A stretch of DNA of 59,961 bases from Acidimicrobiales bacterium (lineage in GTDB: Bacteria > Actinomycetota > Acidimicrobiia > Acidimicrobiales > Poriferisodalaceae). Both the position numbers and the translations under genes were made by a program. The DNA is taken from NCBI GenBank assembly GCA_030743005.1, contig JASLTG010000018.1, positions 1-59,961 on the forward strand, in the 5' to 3' direction. Positions 1-7,174 of the stretch are shown here, in pieces. Under the pieces are notes generated by a model. That model saw nothing but the letters and a program-made list of their open reading frames with translations, was not told the DNA's origin and made no database searches. Position 1 is the first letter of the stretch; each line of letters opens with the position of its first letter.

Positions 1-312
1 ATTGTTCAAGAAGGCAGACCGATAGAGCTTAAGAGGAGTGTCGGATCTGATGTCATTGTGGTGGAACTCGTCGACAAATTAGATCAAGCCGCTGATGTAG
101 CGGCTGCGTTGCCGGCAGTCGATGATGTCACCATCGGCACGCAGGGGATAACGATCTCAACAGCTGATGGGGCGGGGCTCGTCGCTGAAGTAGCCGTGGC
201 TTTCAGCAGACAAGATATTTCCCCTCAATCTCTAACTGTGAGAACGCCTTCGCTCGACGACGTCTTTCTCCGAGCTACCGGTCATCGGTTGACCAGTGAG
301 ATCGAACAATGA
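1..312 (+). CDS. ABC exporter ATP-binding protein, C-terminal end (partial)
   Basis: The frame is open from the first base, so the Walker A, signature and Walker B motifs lie outside the window and only about 103 residues are visible. These match the C-terminal accessory region of DrrA-type exporter ATPases, closing with the typical SLDDVFLRATGHRL. The stop overlaps the ATG of the following permease (ATGA at 309-312), so the two are translationally coupled halves of one exporter. Such pairs export drugs or lipids; the substrate cannot be told from this fragment. Confidence 0.8.
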   Translation: MVQEGRPIELKRSVGSDVIVVELVDKLDQAADVAAALPAVDDVTIGTQGITISTADGAGLVAEVAVAFSRQDISPQSLTVRTPSLDDVFLRATGHRLTSEIEQ

Positions 313-1100
313 TGTCGGATCGAAAACCCATCTCTCAACACAGCGGGGTTTTTGCTGATATTGGCACCGTTGCCCGTCGAGCTGTTCGAAGTCTTTCCAG
401 AGAACCTGAGTTCATCGGTCCGGCTCTGGCTATCCCCATCTTCTTTTTCATCGTCAATATTGGAGCGTTAGAAGCCTTTGTGGAACGGCAACCAGGGATC
501 GACTATCGAGCATTCCAACTTCCCGTCGCGATCGTGTTTGCAGTAACCGGAATATCACGTGCCAACATGCTGGTAACAGATATCCAAAGCGGCTATTTAG
601 ATCGGATGCTGGTCACGCCGATTCGTCGGGTATCGCTGCTGCTGGGTCTGATGGTGGCCGACATCGTTTTGGCGTCTGCTTTAGCAGCGGTAGTGCTGCT
701 TTTAGGTTTCGCCGTCGGCGTCAGCTTTGGAACGGGAATCTCTGGTTTAGCGGTGTTTGTGCTTCTCGCCATGGCGTGGAGCCTTGCCTTCACAGGTTTC
801 CCTTATACGGTCGCATTGCGGACCGGTAACCCCGCTGCGGTTAATTCAGCTTTTCTGATCTTTTTCCCGTTTGCGTTTTTGACGCCGAGCATGTTGCCGC
901 GAGATTTAATGAGCGGATGGTTGAAAACGGTGGCGGCGTGGAACCCGGTTACGTACCTGCTTGAGGGTATGCGTTCAGTTCTGTCGGAAGGATGGGACCC
1001 AACGATGCTCCTTAAAGCAATGGCCGCGATAGTGGGGTTGGGGTTGGTGACGTTCACCATGGCTTTTCGTTCTCTAGCCCGTCGCGTCGCGACCGGCTAG
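309..1100 (+). CDS. ABC-2 type exporter permease (DrrB-like)
   Basis: This 263-residue membrane protein has about six hydrophobic segments, starting near residue 35 (PALAIPIFFFIVNIGALEAF). It contains the ABC-2 family stretch around LVTDIQSGYLDRMLVTPIRR and, later, a WNPVTYLLEGMR motif, both usual in DrrB-type permeases. It overlaps the ATPase gene by four bases and should form the transmembrane half of the same exporter in the cytoplasmic membrane. A second ATG lies directly after the first (312) and could equally be the start. The substrate is unknown. Confidence 0.85.
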   Translation: MMSDRKPISQHSGVFADIGTVARRAVRSLSREPEFIGPALAIPIFFFIVNIGALEAFVERQPGIDYRAFQLPVAIVFAVTGISRANMLVTDIQSGYLDRMLVTPIRRVSLLLGLMVADIVLASALAAVVLLLGFAVGVSFGTGISGLAVFVLLAMAWSLAFTGFPYTVALRTGNPAAVNSAFLIFFPFAFLTPSMLPRDLMSGWLKTVAAWNPVTYLLEGMRSVLSEGWDPTMLLKAMAAIVGLGLVTFTMAFRSLARRVATG

Positions 1101-1104
1101 TTGC

Positions 1105-1713
1105 CTACCAGCCTCGGTCGACCCATTCTTGGAGTTGAGGAGCCTCGCTACCGATGGTGGTGTCATCTCCATGACCGGGAAGAACGACAGTGTCAGAAGA
1201 AAACTTTGAGAACATTCGCTCGTCAATGCTTTTGATAATGGTGTCAAAATCGCCGCCCTCAAAGTCCGTAGCGCCAGGACCACCAGGGAAAAGGGTGTCG
1301 CCTGAAAACAACAGCGGTGTGTCTTCAACATAGAAACTCATCGAGCCTGGAGTGTGCCCAGGGTTGTGAATGGTGCGAATACGCAGACGACCGACCTCAA
1401 TCACCGAATCATCTTCCAAGATGAAGTCGTAGCTAGGCAGCATGGTTGCATCCTCAGCAGCGACTCCCACTTCGTATCCGGCATCTCGAATCGCAGGGAT
1501 CGCTTGGATATGGTCCCAGTGGCCGTGAGTTTCGACCACAGTGCGCACTCCTAGGCTTTGGCAAAGTTCTAAAAGCTGTTCGTGTTCGTTGGCGGCATCA
1601 ATGAGAAGAGCGTCGCCTGTCTCGGTGCACCTGACAGTGAACACATTGTTTTCGTAAGGCCCGACGACAACCTTGTGCACTTCGACGCCAGTCCCTTTCC
1701 AGTGAAGAGTCAT
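1105..1713 (-). CDS. MBL-fold metallo-hydrolase (glyoxalase II-like)
   Basis: The 202-residue protein carries the full metallo-beta-lactamase metal set: H63, H65, D67 and H68 in THGHWDH, H120 in NPGHTPGS, D139 in FSGDTLFPGG and H181 in LPGHGDD. This is the two-metal hydroxyacylglutathione-hydrolase-like subgroup of cytoplasmic thioester hydrolases. Actinobacteria usually use mycothiol instead of glutathione, so the true thiol is an open question. It converges with the ABC exporter (4-base gap) and is transcribed away from the HugZ-like gene's 3' side, 55 bases distant. A real hydrolase is near certain; the substrate is not. Confidence 0.85.
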   Translation of the reverse strand: MTLHWKGTGVEVHKVVVGPYENNVFTVRCTETGDALLIDAANEHEQLLELCQSLGVRTVVETHGHWDHIQAIPAIRDAGYEVGVAAEDATMLPSYDFILEDDSVIEVGRLRIRTIHNPGHTPGSMSFYVEDTPLLFSGDTLFPGGPGATDFEGGDFDTIIKSIDERMFSKFSSDTVVLPGHGDDTTIGSEAPQLQEWVDRGW

Positions 1714-1768
1714 ATGTCAAGTTTACGGCCTTGTGTTCTAAGCCATCGGGATGATCAGTTTCCGGTAC

Positions 1769-2563
1769 TTATACGTTGTCGCGTAACGAATGCAAAAGGC
1801 CTATGACGAAAGGCTCGAGTTGAGCGCCGTCTGTCGCGACTTCTGAGAAAGCGACTCTGCTGGTTCGGTCACCAGAATCGCTTGGCACCCGAAACGTCAT
1901 GCCATATCGGTCCACTCCGACCATTTCAGCTTCCTTAGCACTTGGTATGCCACCGCGTTCCTGAACAAAAATAAGGTTTGCATCAGCATGGTCATCATTC
2001 ATGTGTTCAATAGCGCCGAGCGCATTCTCGTAAAAAGGATCTACTTCTGCGCTGGAGTAATCTTCAACTGTCATCCAGCTCATATGTCCGAAGCCACCAA
2101 CGAAGCGGCAGCGTTCGACCATGAGTTTCCAATAATTGAAGTCCTTGAAATTCACGTAATCGGCAGCGTAAGGATGCTTGGCTAAGTACTCGGCTTCCAA
2201 GTCATCTGAAGCCTTCAGCAGGTGCATTTGTCCGATCAATGTCAGTCTTGCCCCAACAAGGGGATCCCCTTCAACGGCGTCAGATGTATCCACCAGAAGG
2301 CTGGCCCGACTATCAAGGCGTGCATTCTTGGTGTGTTCTGCGAGGTCTGAAATAAGAATGACTGGGTTTCCCTCACCATCAACAATGTGAGAAACAAGAC
2401 TGCCATAGGGATATCCCTCGGTGGTGAGGGTCGATAAAACTCCTGTCGCGCTTGATGCCATCAACGAACGAGATAGTTCTGCATCGCTAGGGAAGGAGTG
2501 AACGTCGCCCACCGGTGATACGTCGTATCCGTCTCCGTGTTCAAGTTCTGGCGTGTCGGCCAT
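1769..2563 (-). CDS. HugZ/HutZ-like heme or flavin-binding protein (PNPOx-like plus DUF2470)
   Basis: Residues about 25-165 form a pyridoxamine-phosphate-oxidase-like split barrel (LMASSATGVLSTL, GYPYGSLVSH, the FGHMSWM turn). Residues about 175-255 match DUF2470, with the diagnostic EHMNDDHADA. The combination is known from HugZ and HutZ heme-degrading proteins and from plant and cyanobacterial relatives. The heme-ligating residue cannot be assigned by eye, so heme breakdown is inference. A divergent neighbour about 530 bases away resembles an iron-assimilation protein, which would fit an iron or heme theme. Confidence 0.75.
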   Translation of the reverse strand: MADTPELEHGDGYDVSPVGDVHSFPSDAELSRSLMASSATGVLSTLTTEGYPYGSLVSHIVDGEGNPVILISDLAEHTKNARLDSRASLLVDTSDAVEGDPLVGARLTLIGQMHLLKASDDLEAEYLAKHPYAADYVNFKDFNYWKLMVERCRFVGGFGHMSWMTVEDYSSAEVDPFYENALGAIEHMNDDHADANLIFVQERGGIPSAKEAEMVGVDRYGMTFRVPSDSGDRTSRVAFSEVATDGAQLEPFVIGLLHSLRDNV

Positions 2564-2670
2564 TAGCTAGGTCCTATGCATCGATAAGTAGTGACAGTGC
2601 TTACTGGGGTCGTTGTTTGTAATCCCTAACAATAGTGAAGCATTAATTCTGTCTCGAGTAGTAGTGACCT

Positions 2671-2812
2671 GTTGTGGGCGGGTCCGCCCGACGCTGTTGG
2701 AGGGTTTTGCCCGAGGCAGGCAAAGGAGCGTTGGCAAGGAGGGGAATCCCCACCAGGCCGGACCCGACCCACAACTCGCCTCAGCACGAAGAGGCGAGGG
2801 ATCCAAAGATCC
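2671..2812. ncRNA. candidate structured RNA or hairpin cluster
   Basis: The gap 2564-3082 holds no convincing gene but a striking set of nested inverted repeats. A 16-bp helix pairs 2671-2686 with 2759-2775 with one bulged base (2767). Inside it, 2691-2695 pairs with 2727-2731, 2706-2711 with 2719-2724 (7-base loop), and 2741-2744 with 2748-2751, extended by 2738-2739 with 2753-2754. Outside it, 2775-2782 pairs with 2791-2798, and 2799-2803 with 2808-2812. The stretch is much richer in G and C than its flanks. I see no tmRNA, RNase P, SRP or 6S signature. The strand is undecided; a DNA-level element is the alternative. Confidence 0.4.
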
Positions 2813-3016
2813 GCAGGTACGTTGCTGAAGTGTTTAACACAAAATGATAAGCATGCCAAACATAAATGAGGATGAAGTCTCATTTCGGCGAAATATCGTG
2901 CAAACCTGACTCTATGGGTGCCAGGGCTACCCTCCGCGAGGATTGTTGACGCACGTTATTGAGATCCATTCAGCTGCTAGCGGTCACATTTTTGTAGAGG
3001 TTCAAAGAAGTCACAA

Positions 3017-3050
3017 ATAAGGGTTGATAATTAGTATTAAGACCCCTTAT
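3017..3050 (+). promoter_or_regulatory. AT-rich inverted repeat upstream of the Fea1-like gene
   Basis: ATAAGGG at 3017-3023 is repeated inverted as CCCTTAT at 3044-3050, enclosing an AT-rich core. TTGATA at 3024-3029 could serve as a -35 box, though no good -10 follows at 17 bases. The site lies 48 bases before the chosen start of the lipoprotein gene, where an operator would be expected. I cannot match it to a Fur or IdeR consensus. The rest of 2813-3082 shows nothing else I can support. Confidence 0.3.
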
Positions 3051-3097
3051 CATGCGAGTGTTATTCCCCTTCTAATGTTCTTATGGAGATACCAAAC

Positions 3098-4336
3098 ATG
3101 AAACGTTCGTCCGTGCTCAAATTGCTTGGACTGGTCTTTGCGTTCGCTCTCGTCGCCGCCTCATGTGGCGATGACGGAGCATCAGTTCGTGAGGTCGGTT
3201 CAGCTAGTTCTTCTAGCGGTTCTGGTTCCGGTAGTGGTTCTGGTTCCGGTAGCGGGTCTGCCTCCGCTAGCGCGTCTGCCTCCGCGAGTGCATCTGCCTC
3301 TGCTAGTGGCAGTTCCTCTGGAAGTGCTTCGGCGTCTTCTAGCGCACCCGCAAAAGCGGGCGCTGAAGTTACCGATGATGCGACAGCAGGAGAGGGTGGT
3401 TACGACTACGCCTCAAATGTTGATAATCACCGCCTGTTAGTGCTCGACATGTGCGACATGAACGAGCTCCTCGGCGCTAGTCCCATCGACTTCGGGGCTG
3501 TTGCCGATATATACAACAATGGAAAGAATGCAGAAAAGAGCGACGGATCGTTCCGAACTCTTGGAGGCTTCGCCTCAGCAGAGGGTAAGAATCACCCCCA
3601 TGACGCCTATTACGGTGCTCCGGGTTCTCTTGACGTGTTTATTACCTCAGCGCTCGAAGGAACCGGGATGTTTGCAGGTGAATCTGATGGCGTAAGAAAA
3701 CAAGGCGTCCAAAAAGGCATGCAAAACCAAGCCTTGCTTGCATACGTAACCCATGAGGTGAACTCCGCTGTCGGGAAAGCCGGCGACGGCAACTGGGCAG
3801 GTGCTGTGCATAACTGGGATGAAGGTTGGGCCTTCTACCACGGGGCCAACGGAAGCTGTGGGCCATATGGGACAGCCAACAAGCGCGGCGGTAACTTCGG
3901 AACCATGGGCTCGGACGGTGAGACCGCCCAAGCTAACGAAGCCATCCTCAGTGCAATGATCGCGGGTCGAGATGCACTGATCAGAGGTAATGCTGGCGGA
4001 GCTGAAGCCGCGGTTTCCCTGGTGAAGCGTGGTGTGGTCATCACCTATTCGCAGGCAGTGATTCGTTACGCAGTGAAGGTCGAAGCCGACCTAGCAGCGG
4101 GCGACATGGATAAGGCCCGCATCCACCAGGCTGAGGGCTACGCCTTCTGGAGAGTCCTAGAGCCAGAACTGGCGGCCACGGGCTACTTTGCCGAGACCAT
4201 CGAGACGTTGAATAGTGCTTATCATCTTGATAACGAACCAGGATCAGGTCCGTCTTCAGATGACATTCGTACCGCTCTCTACCCGGTGTGGGGTCTCTTG
4301 GAAATCAGCCAAAACGATATTGGAAGCCTGCAGTAG
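3098..4336 (+). CDS. Fea1-like low-iron-inducible lipoprotein
   Basis: The start at 3098 is preferred over the ATG at 3083 because GGAG at 3084-3087 sits nine bases upstream. The product has a lipoprotein signal (RR-free basic N-end, hydrophobic core, lipobox VAASC), so it should be anchored outside the membrane. A low-complexity Ser-Gly then Ser-Ala linker of about 50 residues follows. The remaining ~300 residues contain HDAYYGAPGSLDVFI, YVTHEVNSA, NWDEGWAFYHG and GTANKRGGNFGT, which I recognise as resembling Fea1, the low-iron-inducible periplasmic protein of algae with bacterial homologues. Direct iron binding is not proven from sequence. A strong terminator-like hairpin follows the stop. 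Confidence 0.6.
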   Translation: MKRSSVLKLLGLVFAFALVAASCGDDGASVREVGSASSSSGSGSGSGSGSGSGSASASASASASASASASGSSSGSASASSSAPAKAGAEVTDDATAGEGGYDYASNVDNHRLLVLDMCDMNELLGASPIDFGAVADIYNNGKNAEKSDGSFRTLGGFASAEGKNHPHDAYYGAPGSLDVFITSALEGTGMFAGESDGVRKQGVQKGMQNQALLAYVTHEVNSAVGKAGDGNWAGAVHNWDEGWAFYHGANGSCGPYGTANKRGGNFGTMGSDGETAQANEAILSAMIAGRDALIRGNAGGAEAAVSLVKRGVVITYSQAVIRYAVKVEADLAAGDMDKARIHQAEGYAFWRVLEPELAATGYFAETIETLNSAYHLDNEPGSGPSSDDIRTALYPVWGLLEISQNDIGSLQ

Positions 4337-4380
4337 AACTACCAACACGATCGGCGGACTTGTCTAAGGGCAAGTAGGTC

Positions 4381-4427
4381 CAGCCGTCGTTCTCACTGGG
4401 TGCAAATCCAATGGAGAACGACGGCTG
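4381..4427 (+). terminator. terminator-like hairpin after the Fea1-like gene
   Basis: A perfect 14-base inverted repeat pairs 4381-4394 with 4414-4427 around a 19-base loop, 45 bases after the lipoprotein stop. The T-run after it is weak (TTTT near 4434), so it may act as a bidirectional or protein-assisted terminator between this gene and the convergent vapC. The rest of 4428-4554 holds no supported feature. Confidence 0.55.
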
Positions 4428-4554
4428 CTGTCGTTTTGGTTAGATACGTACTCGCAAGAAGTGATGCACCCTTTGGTGGAAATATCAGAGCGCTGTTCAA
4501 AGATATACACCTGCCCCTCCAATCGTCCATCGGCGAAGAATAGGTGTCCGCATT

Positions 4555-4980
4555 TCAAGAATTGGTGATTGGCTCCTGGGTTGATGCGACATTGAACCCC
4601 AGTCCCAAAGCAGCTGGAATCTGATGACTATCAAAAGTCAGATACGTCAATGGCTGAGGAAGTCGATCAGCTGCTGCCAGATGTAGAGCGTCTACGGTTC
4701 CGAGCTGAAAAGTTGCCCCAATCTCTACAGCCCGTGCCAAGCAACGCTGATCAACTGGGACTACAGCGACACGGGCCCAGTCCTCCCGGAAGGCAGACCA
4801 AAGTTTTTGTTGCTCAGTAGGTCCTGAAGCAACACGATGTAGTGCCAGATGAACTTCAGTTCTAGCTAACACCGATGCGCACCAGACCGAATCTTCTTCC
4901 AAGTATTGGTTCACCAACTCGTGACCAGGTTCAGAGAGGTAGCGTTTCAACAGAGCAGAACTGTCCAGAGCAACGGTCAT
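4555..4980 (-). CDS. vapC: PIN-domain toxin VapC
   Basis: This 141-residue protein has the PIN nuclease pattern: D6 in ALDSSALL, E42 in ARTEV, D97 in TVDALHLAAA and D117 in LTFDSHQ, the acidic cluster that binds the metal. VapC toxins are RNases that cut tRNA or rRNA and are silenced by their partner antitoxin. The start touches the stop of the preceding antitoxin gene, the standard antitoxin-first order of vapBC. All four acidic residues are present, so the toxin looks intact. The RNA target cannot be predicted. Confidence 0.85.
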   Translation of the reverse strand: MTVALDSSALLKRYLSEPGHELVNQYLEEDSVWCASVLARTEVHLALHRVASGPTEQQKLWSAFREDWARVAVVPVDQRCLARAVEIGATFQLGTVDALHLAAADRLPQPLTYLTFDSHQIPAALGLGFNVASTQEPITNS

Positions 4981-5279
4981 TACCGGCCTCTAATTTCACG
5001 AAGAGCACGTTCACTCGACAGTCCAGCAGGGAGATCAAAGATCACCTCAGGCCCTTGCCTATTGGAATTACTAGGCGCCTCAACTAGTCCAGAAGCAATG
5101 AGTGCCTCAACAGAAGGATTTTCAGCCACGTTACCCACAGGCCCCAGCTGGGCGACCACCTTCCCATCGACGGTCACGAAAATGGTGTGACCTGCTTCAG
5201 CGGCACGGAGGTAGTGGGCGAGGTTGGCGCGAAGATCGCGAGTCCCGACATGGTGGACAGAAAATGAATCACTCATCAT
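4980..5279 (-). CDS. vapB: Phd/YefM-type antitoxin VapB
   Basis: The frame extends further upstream, but the recognisable antitoxin begins at one of two adjacent ATG codons (5279 or 5276). The first ~55 residues fit a Phd/YefM DNA-binding fold (VGTRDLRANLAHYLRAAEAG, then a TVDGKVVAQLGP strand). The C-terminal 40 residues (VIFDLPAGLSSERALREIRG) resemble the flexible toxin-wrapping tail. The gene precedes vapC with a one-base overlap and follows a perfect palindrome at 5298-5317, so the pair is probably autorepressed. Confidence 0.8.
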   Translation of the reverse strand: MMSDSFSVHHVGTRDLRANLAHYLRAAEAGHTIFVTVDGKVVAQLGPVGNVAENPSVEALIASGLVEAPSNSNRQGPEVIFDLPAGLSSERALREIRGR

Positions 5280-5297
5280 CAACTCAAGGTTCAGAAA

Positions 5298-5317
5298 TGT
5301 GTACATCAGCGTACACA
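5298..5317 (-). promoter_or_regulatory. palindromic operator of vapBC
   Basis: TGTGTAC at 5298-5304 is mirrored by GTACACA at 5311-5317 with a six-base spacer, a perfect 7-bp dyad. It lies 19 bases upstream of the vapB start, where antitoxin-toxin complexes bind their own promoter. It also sits 72 bases before the divergent acyl-CoA dehydrogenase gene and could affect its promoter as well. Confidence 0.5.
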
Positions 5318-5388
5318 GTTCGATTGGCGTATCTCCGCCGAACGAGCTAAAACAAGACTCCCAACAACTTGTCGAAAAGGTAACCACC

Positions 5389-6501
5389 GTGAACTTTGCA
5401 TTCACCGAAGAACAAGAAGAACTTCGTAGCTTCATCCGCTCCTTCATGGAGGAAAAATCTGCAGAAGCCACCGTGCGAGAACTTATGGAAACAGACGACG
5501 GATACGACTCCGCTGTGTGGAGCCAAATGGCCGAACAACTCGGACTCCAAAGCATGATCATCCCCGAGGAGTACGGAGGCCAAGGATTCGGCTACGTCGA
5601 ATTGGGTATCGCGCTCGAAGAAATGGGACGAAGCCTGTTATGCGCACCGTTCTTCAGCACCGTGGTGCTCGCAGGCAACGCCATCATCCACTCAGGGAAC
5701 GAAGACGCAAAGACAGCATTGCTCCCAGGTATCGCTGATGGCAGCACCATCGCAACCATGGCCCTCGCAGAAGCCAGTGGACGCTGGGACGCAGAAGGCA
5801 TCACTGTCGAAGCGACTGGAACCAGCGAGGGAGCAACAATCACCGGTGAGAAGATGTTTGTCACCGACGGAGGAACCGCAAACTTGTTTGTGGTAGCAGC
5901 CCGAGCTGAGGGAGGAATCCACCTCTACACGGTGGATGGTGATGCCACCGGCCTAAGCCGCGAGAACCTCTCGACGATGGACCAAACACGCAAACAAGCC
6001 CGAATCACTTTTGACGGCACCCCAGCGAGCCACCTGTGCGACACCGACGATTTCTCCTACATTGCTCAAATCCTTGACCTAGCAGCAGTGGCACTGGCAA
6101 ATGAACAGGTAGGGGGCGCACAATTTGTTATGGATATGGCCGTCCAATATGCCAAAGACCGAGTCCAATTTGGTCGTCCCATCGGCTCGTTCCAAGCCAT
6201 CAAGCACAAGTGCGCAGACATGCTCCTAGAGGTTGAGTCAGCTAAGTCAGCCGCCTATTACGGCGCCTGGTGTGCATCAGAAATGAACGACGAACTACCT
6301 TCAGTCGCATCTCTAGCCAAGGCATATTGTTCCGAGGCTTATTTCCACTGTGCCGCTGAGAATATTCAAATTCACGGCGGAATCGGTTTCACATGGGAAC
6401 ATCCTGCACACCTCTACTTCAAACGAGCAAAAAGCTCTGAACTGATGTTTGGTGACCCGGCCTACCACCGAGAGCTCTTAGCCCAACGAATTGGGCTTTA
6501 G
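5389..6501 (+). CDS. acyl-CoA dehydrogenase family protein
   Basis: The frame is open from 5224, but the family N-terminus (NFAFTEEQEELRSFIRSFMEE) begins at GTG 5389, eight bases after AAAAGG. The resulting 370 residues are near the normal family length. Visible signatures are the helical N-domain, the FAD-contacting DRVQFGRPIGSFQAIKHK and the C-terminal IQIHGGIGFTWEHP. These flavoenzymes introduce the alpha-beta double bond in fatty acid, amino acid or steroid side-chain breakdown. The catalytic base and substrate cannot be assigned with certainty. It stands upstream of small unknown genes and a hydrolase on the same strand. Confidence 0.88.
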   Translation: MNFAFTEEQEELRSFIRSFMEEKSAEATVRELMETDDGYDSAVWSQMAEQLGLQSMIIPEEYGGQGFGYVELGIALEEMGRSLLCAPFFSTVVLAGNAIIHSGNEDAKTALLPGIADGSTIATMALAEASGRWDAEGITVEATGTSEGATITGEKMFVTDGGTANLFVVAARAEGGIHLYTVDGDATGLSRENLSTMDQTRKQARITFDGTPASHLCDTDDFSYIAQILDLAAVALANEQVGGAQFVMDMAVQYAKDRVQFGRPIGSFQAIKHKCADMLLEVESAKSAAYYGAWCASEMNDELPSVASLAKAYCSEAYFHCAAENIQIHGGIGFTWEHPAHLYFKRAKSSELMFGDPAYHRELLAQRIGL

Positions 6502-6536
6502 AACTTCTCTTTCTCCGTGAGGGGAACTAGCACAAC

Positions 6537-6947
6537 ATGCTTGGACTTGTAGTAGCAGTCTCACTGGTAATCGGGTTCGTCGTTGCTGCCGCCGTTATCG
6601 GCCGTGAGACACGACGATTAAGTCAGCAACCTCGCCAGCCGGTATGGCGGCTCGAAGAGGCCGCAGCCTTCGTAGAAGCCGAAATACCCTTCGAGGTCGC
6701 CGCAAAGACCGACCCAGAAACTTTGAGGCAACTCTTAGGACTCCACCTCAACGAACTCCAATTCAATTCTGAACCTGACGGCGCCCAAGACATCGCTGAC
6801 AGTTCAACTGCAGTACAAAATTTGTATCGACGGGCGCGATCCGACGACATAGAAGTAACTCGACCGACCGTAGACGCAATTATGGATGCTCACTTGCAGT
6901 ATCTAAAGCTGATTGGTGCACTCGGTCCAACTCAAAGCCCGACCTGA
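6537..6947 (+). CDS. conserved hypothetical membrane-anchored protein
   Basis: The 136-residue product starts with one hydrophobic segment (residues 3-22, LGLVVAVSLVIGFVVAAAVIG) followed by the basic stretch RETRRLSQQPRQP, so it is probably a bitopic protein with its main part in the cytoplasm. The soluble part is rich in acidic residues and looks helical (RLEEAAAFVEAEIPFEV, then ETLRQLLGLHLNELQF). I recognise no family. It is 35 bases after the acyl-CoA dehydrogenase and 15 before the next small gene, suggesting one transcript. GAGGGG upstream could serve as a ribosome site. Confidence 0.65.
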   Translation: MLGLVVAVSLVIGFVVAAAVIGRETRRLSQQPRQPVWRLEEAAAFVEAEIPFEVAAKTDPETLRQLLGLHLNELQFNSEPDGAQDIADSSTAVQNLYRRARSDDIEVTRPTVDAIMDAHLQYLKLIGALGPTQSPT

Positions 6948-6962
6948 GGCAAGATAGACCTT

Positions 6963-7157
6963 ATGGAAGCACCCAAAGAACTAGAAGGTCACAGATATGT
7001 CGGTGATAAACGAATCCAAAAGGTCCATGACCTAGAAAGCTGCGCCCACGAAGAGGCAGTGAAAGCATTATGCGACGCCAAGGCGTACGCGACCTTCGGG
7101 CCCGATGAACTGCGCGAGGCACGAAATCGCGGTTACAAACCAGCGACCTGCTGTTAG
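6963..7157 (+). CDS. small hypothetical protein ending in Cys-Cys
   Basis: This 64-residue protein is soluble and compact, with a VGDKRIQKVHDLESC segment and a C-terminal TCC. Four cysteines (in LESCAH, KALCDA and the final CC) and several histidines could bind a metal, but that is inference. It lies tightly between two same-strand genes in an otherwise gene-dense stretch and its composition matches theirs, which supports it being real. I do not recognise a family. Confidence 0.55.
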   Translation: MEAPKELEGHRYVGDKRIQKVHDLESCAHEEAVKALCDAKAYATFGPDELREARNRGYKPATCC

Positions 7158-7174
7158 AAATAGCGACCTCAACA

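Noticed and set aside
2567..2883. Several overlapping ORFs on both strands in the gap before the lipoprotein gene
   Set aside because: They arise from the GC-rich hairpin region; their peptides are rich in Pro, Arg and Cys and lack any domain.
3190..3350. Short direct repeats resembling a CRISPR or satellite
   Set aside because: The units are six bases and code a Ser-Gly/Ser-Ala linker within a gene.
4364..4558. 64-codon minus-strand ORF overlapping the vapC stop
   Set aside because: It runs through the terminator hairpin, needs a TTG start, and shows no family features; judged chance, although the overlap with vapC is suggestive.
5224..5388. N-terminal extension of the acyl-CoA dehydrogenase
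   Set aside because: It overlaps vapB and its operator, has no ribosome site, and the family start matches GTG 5389.
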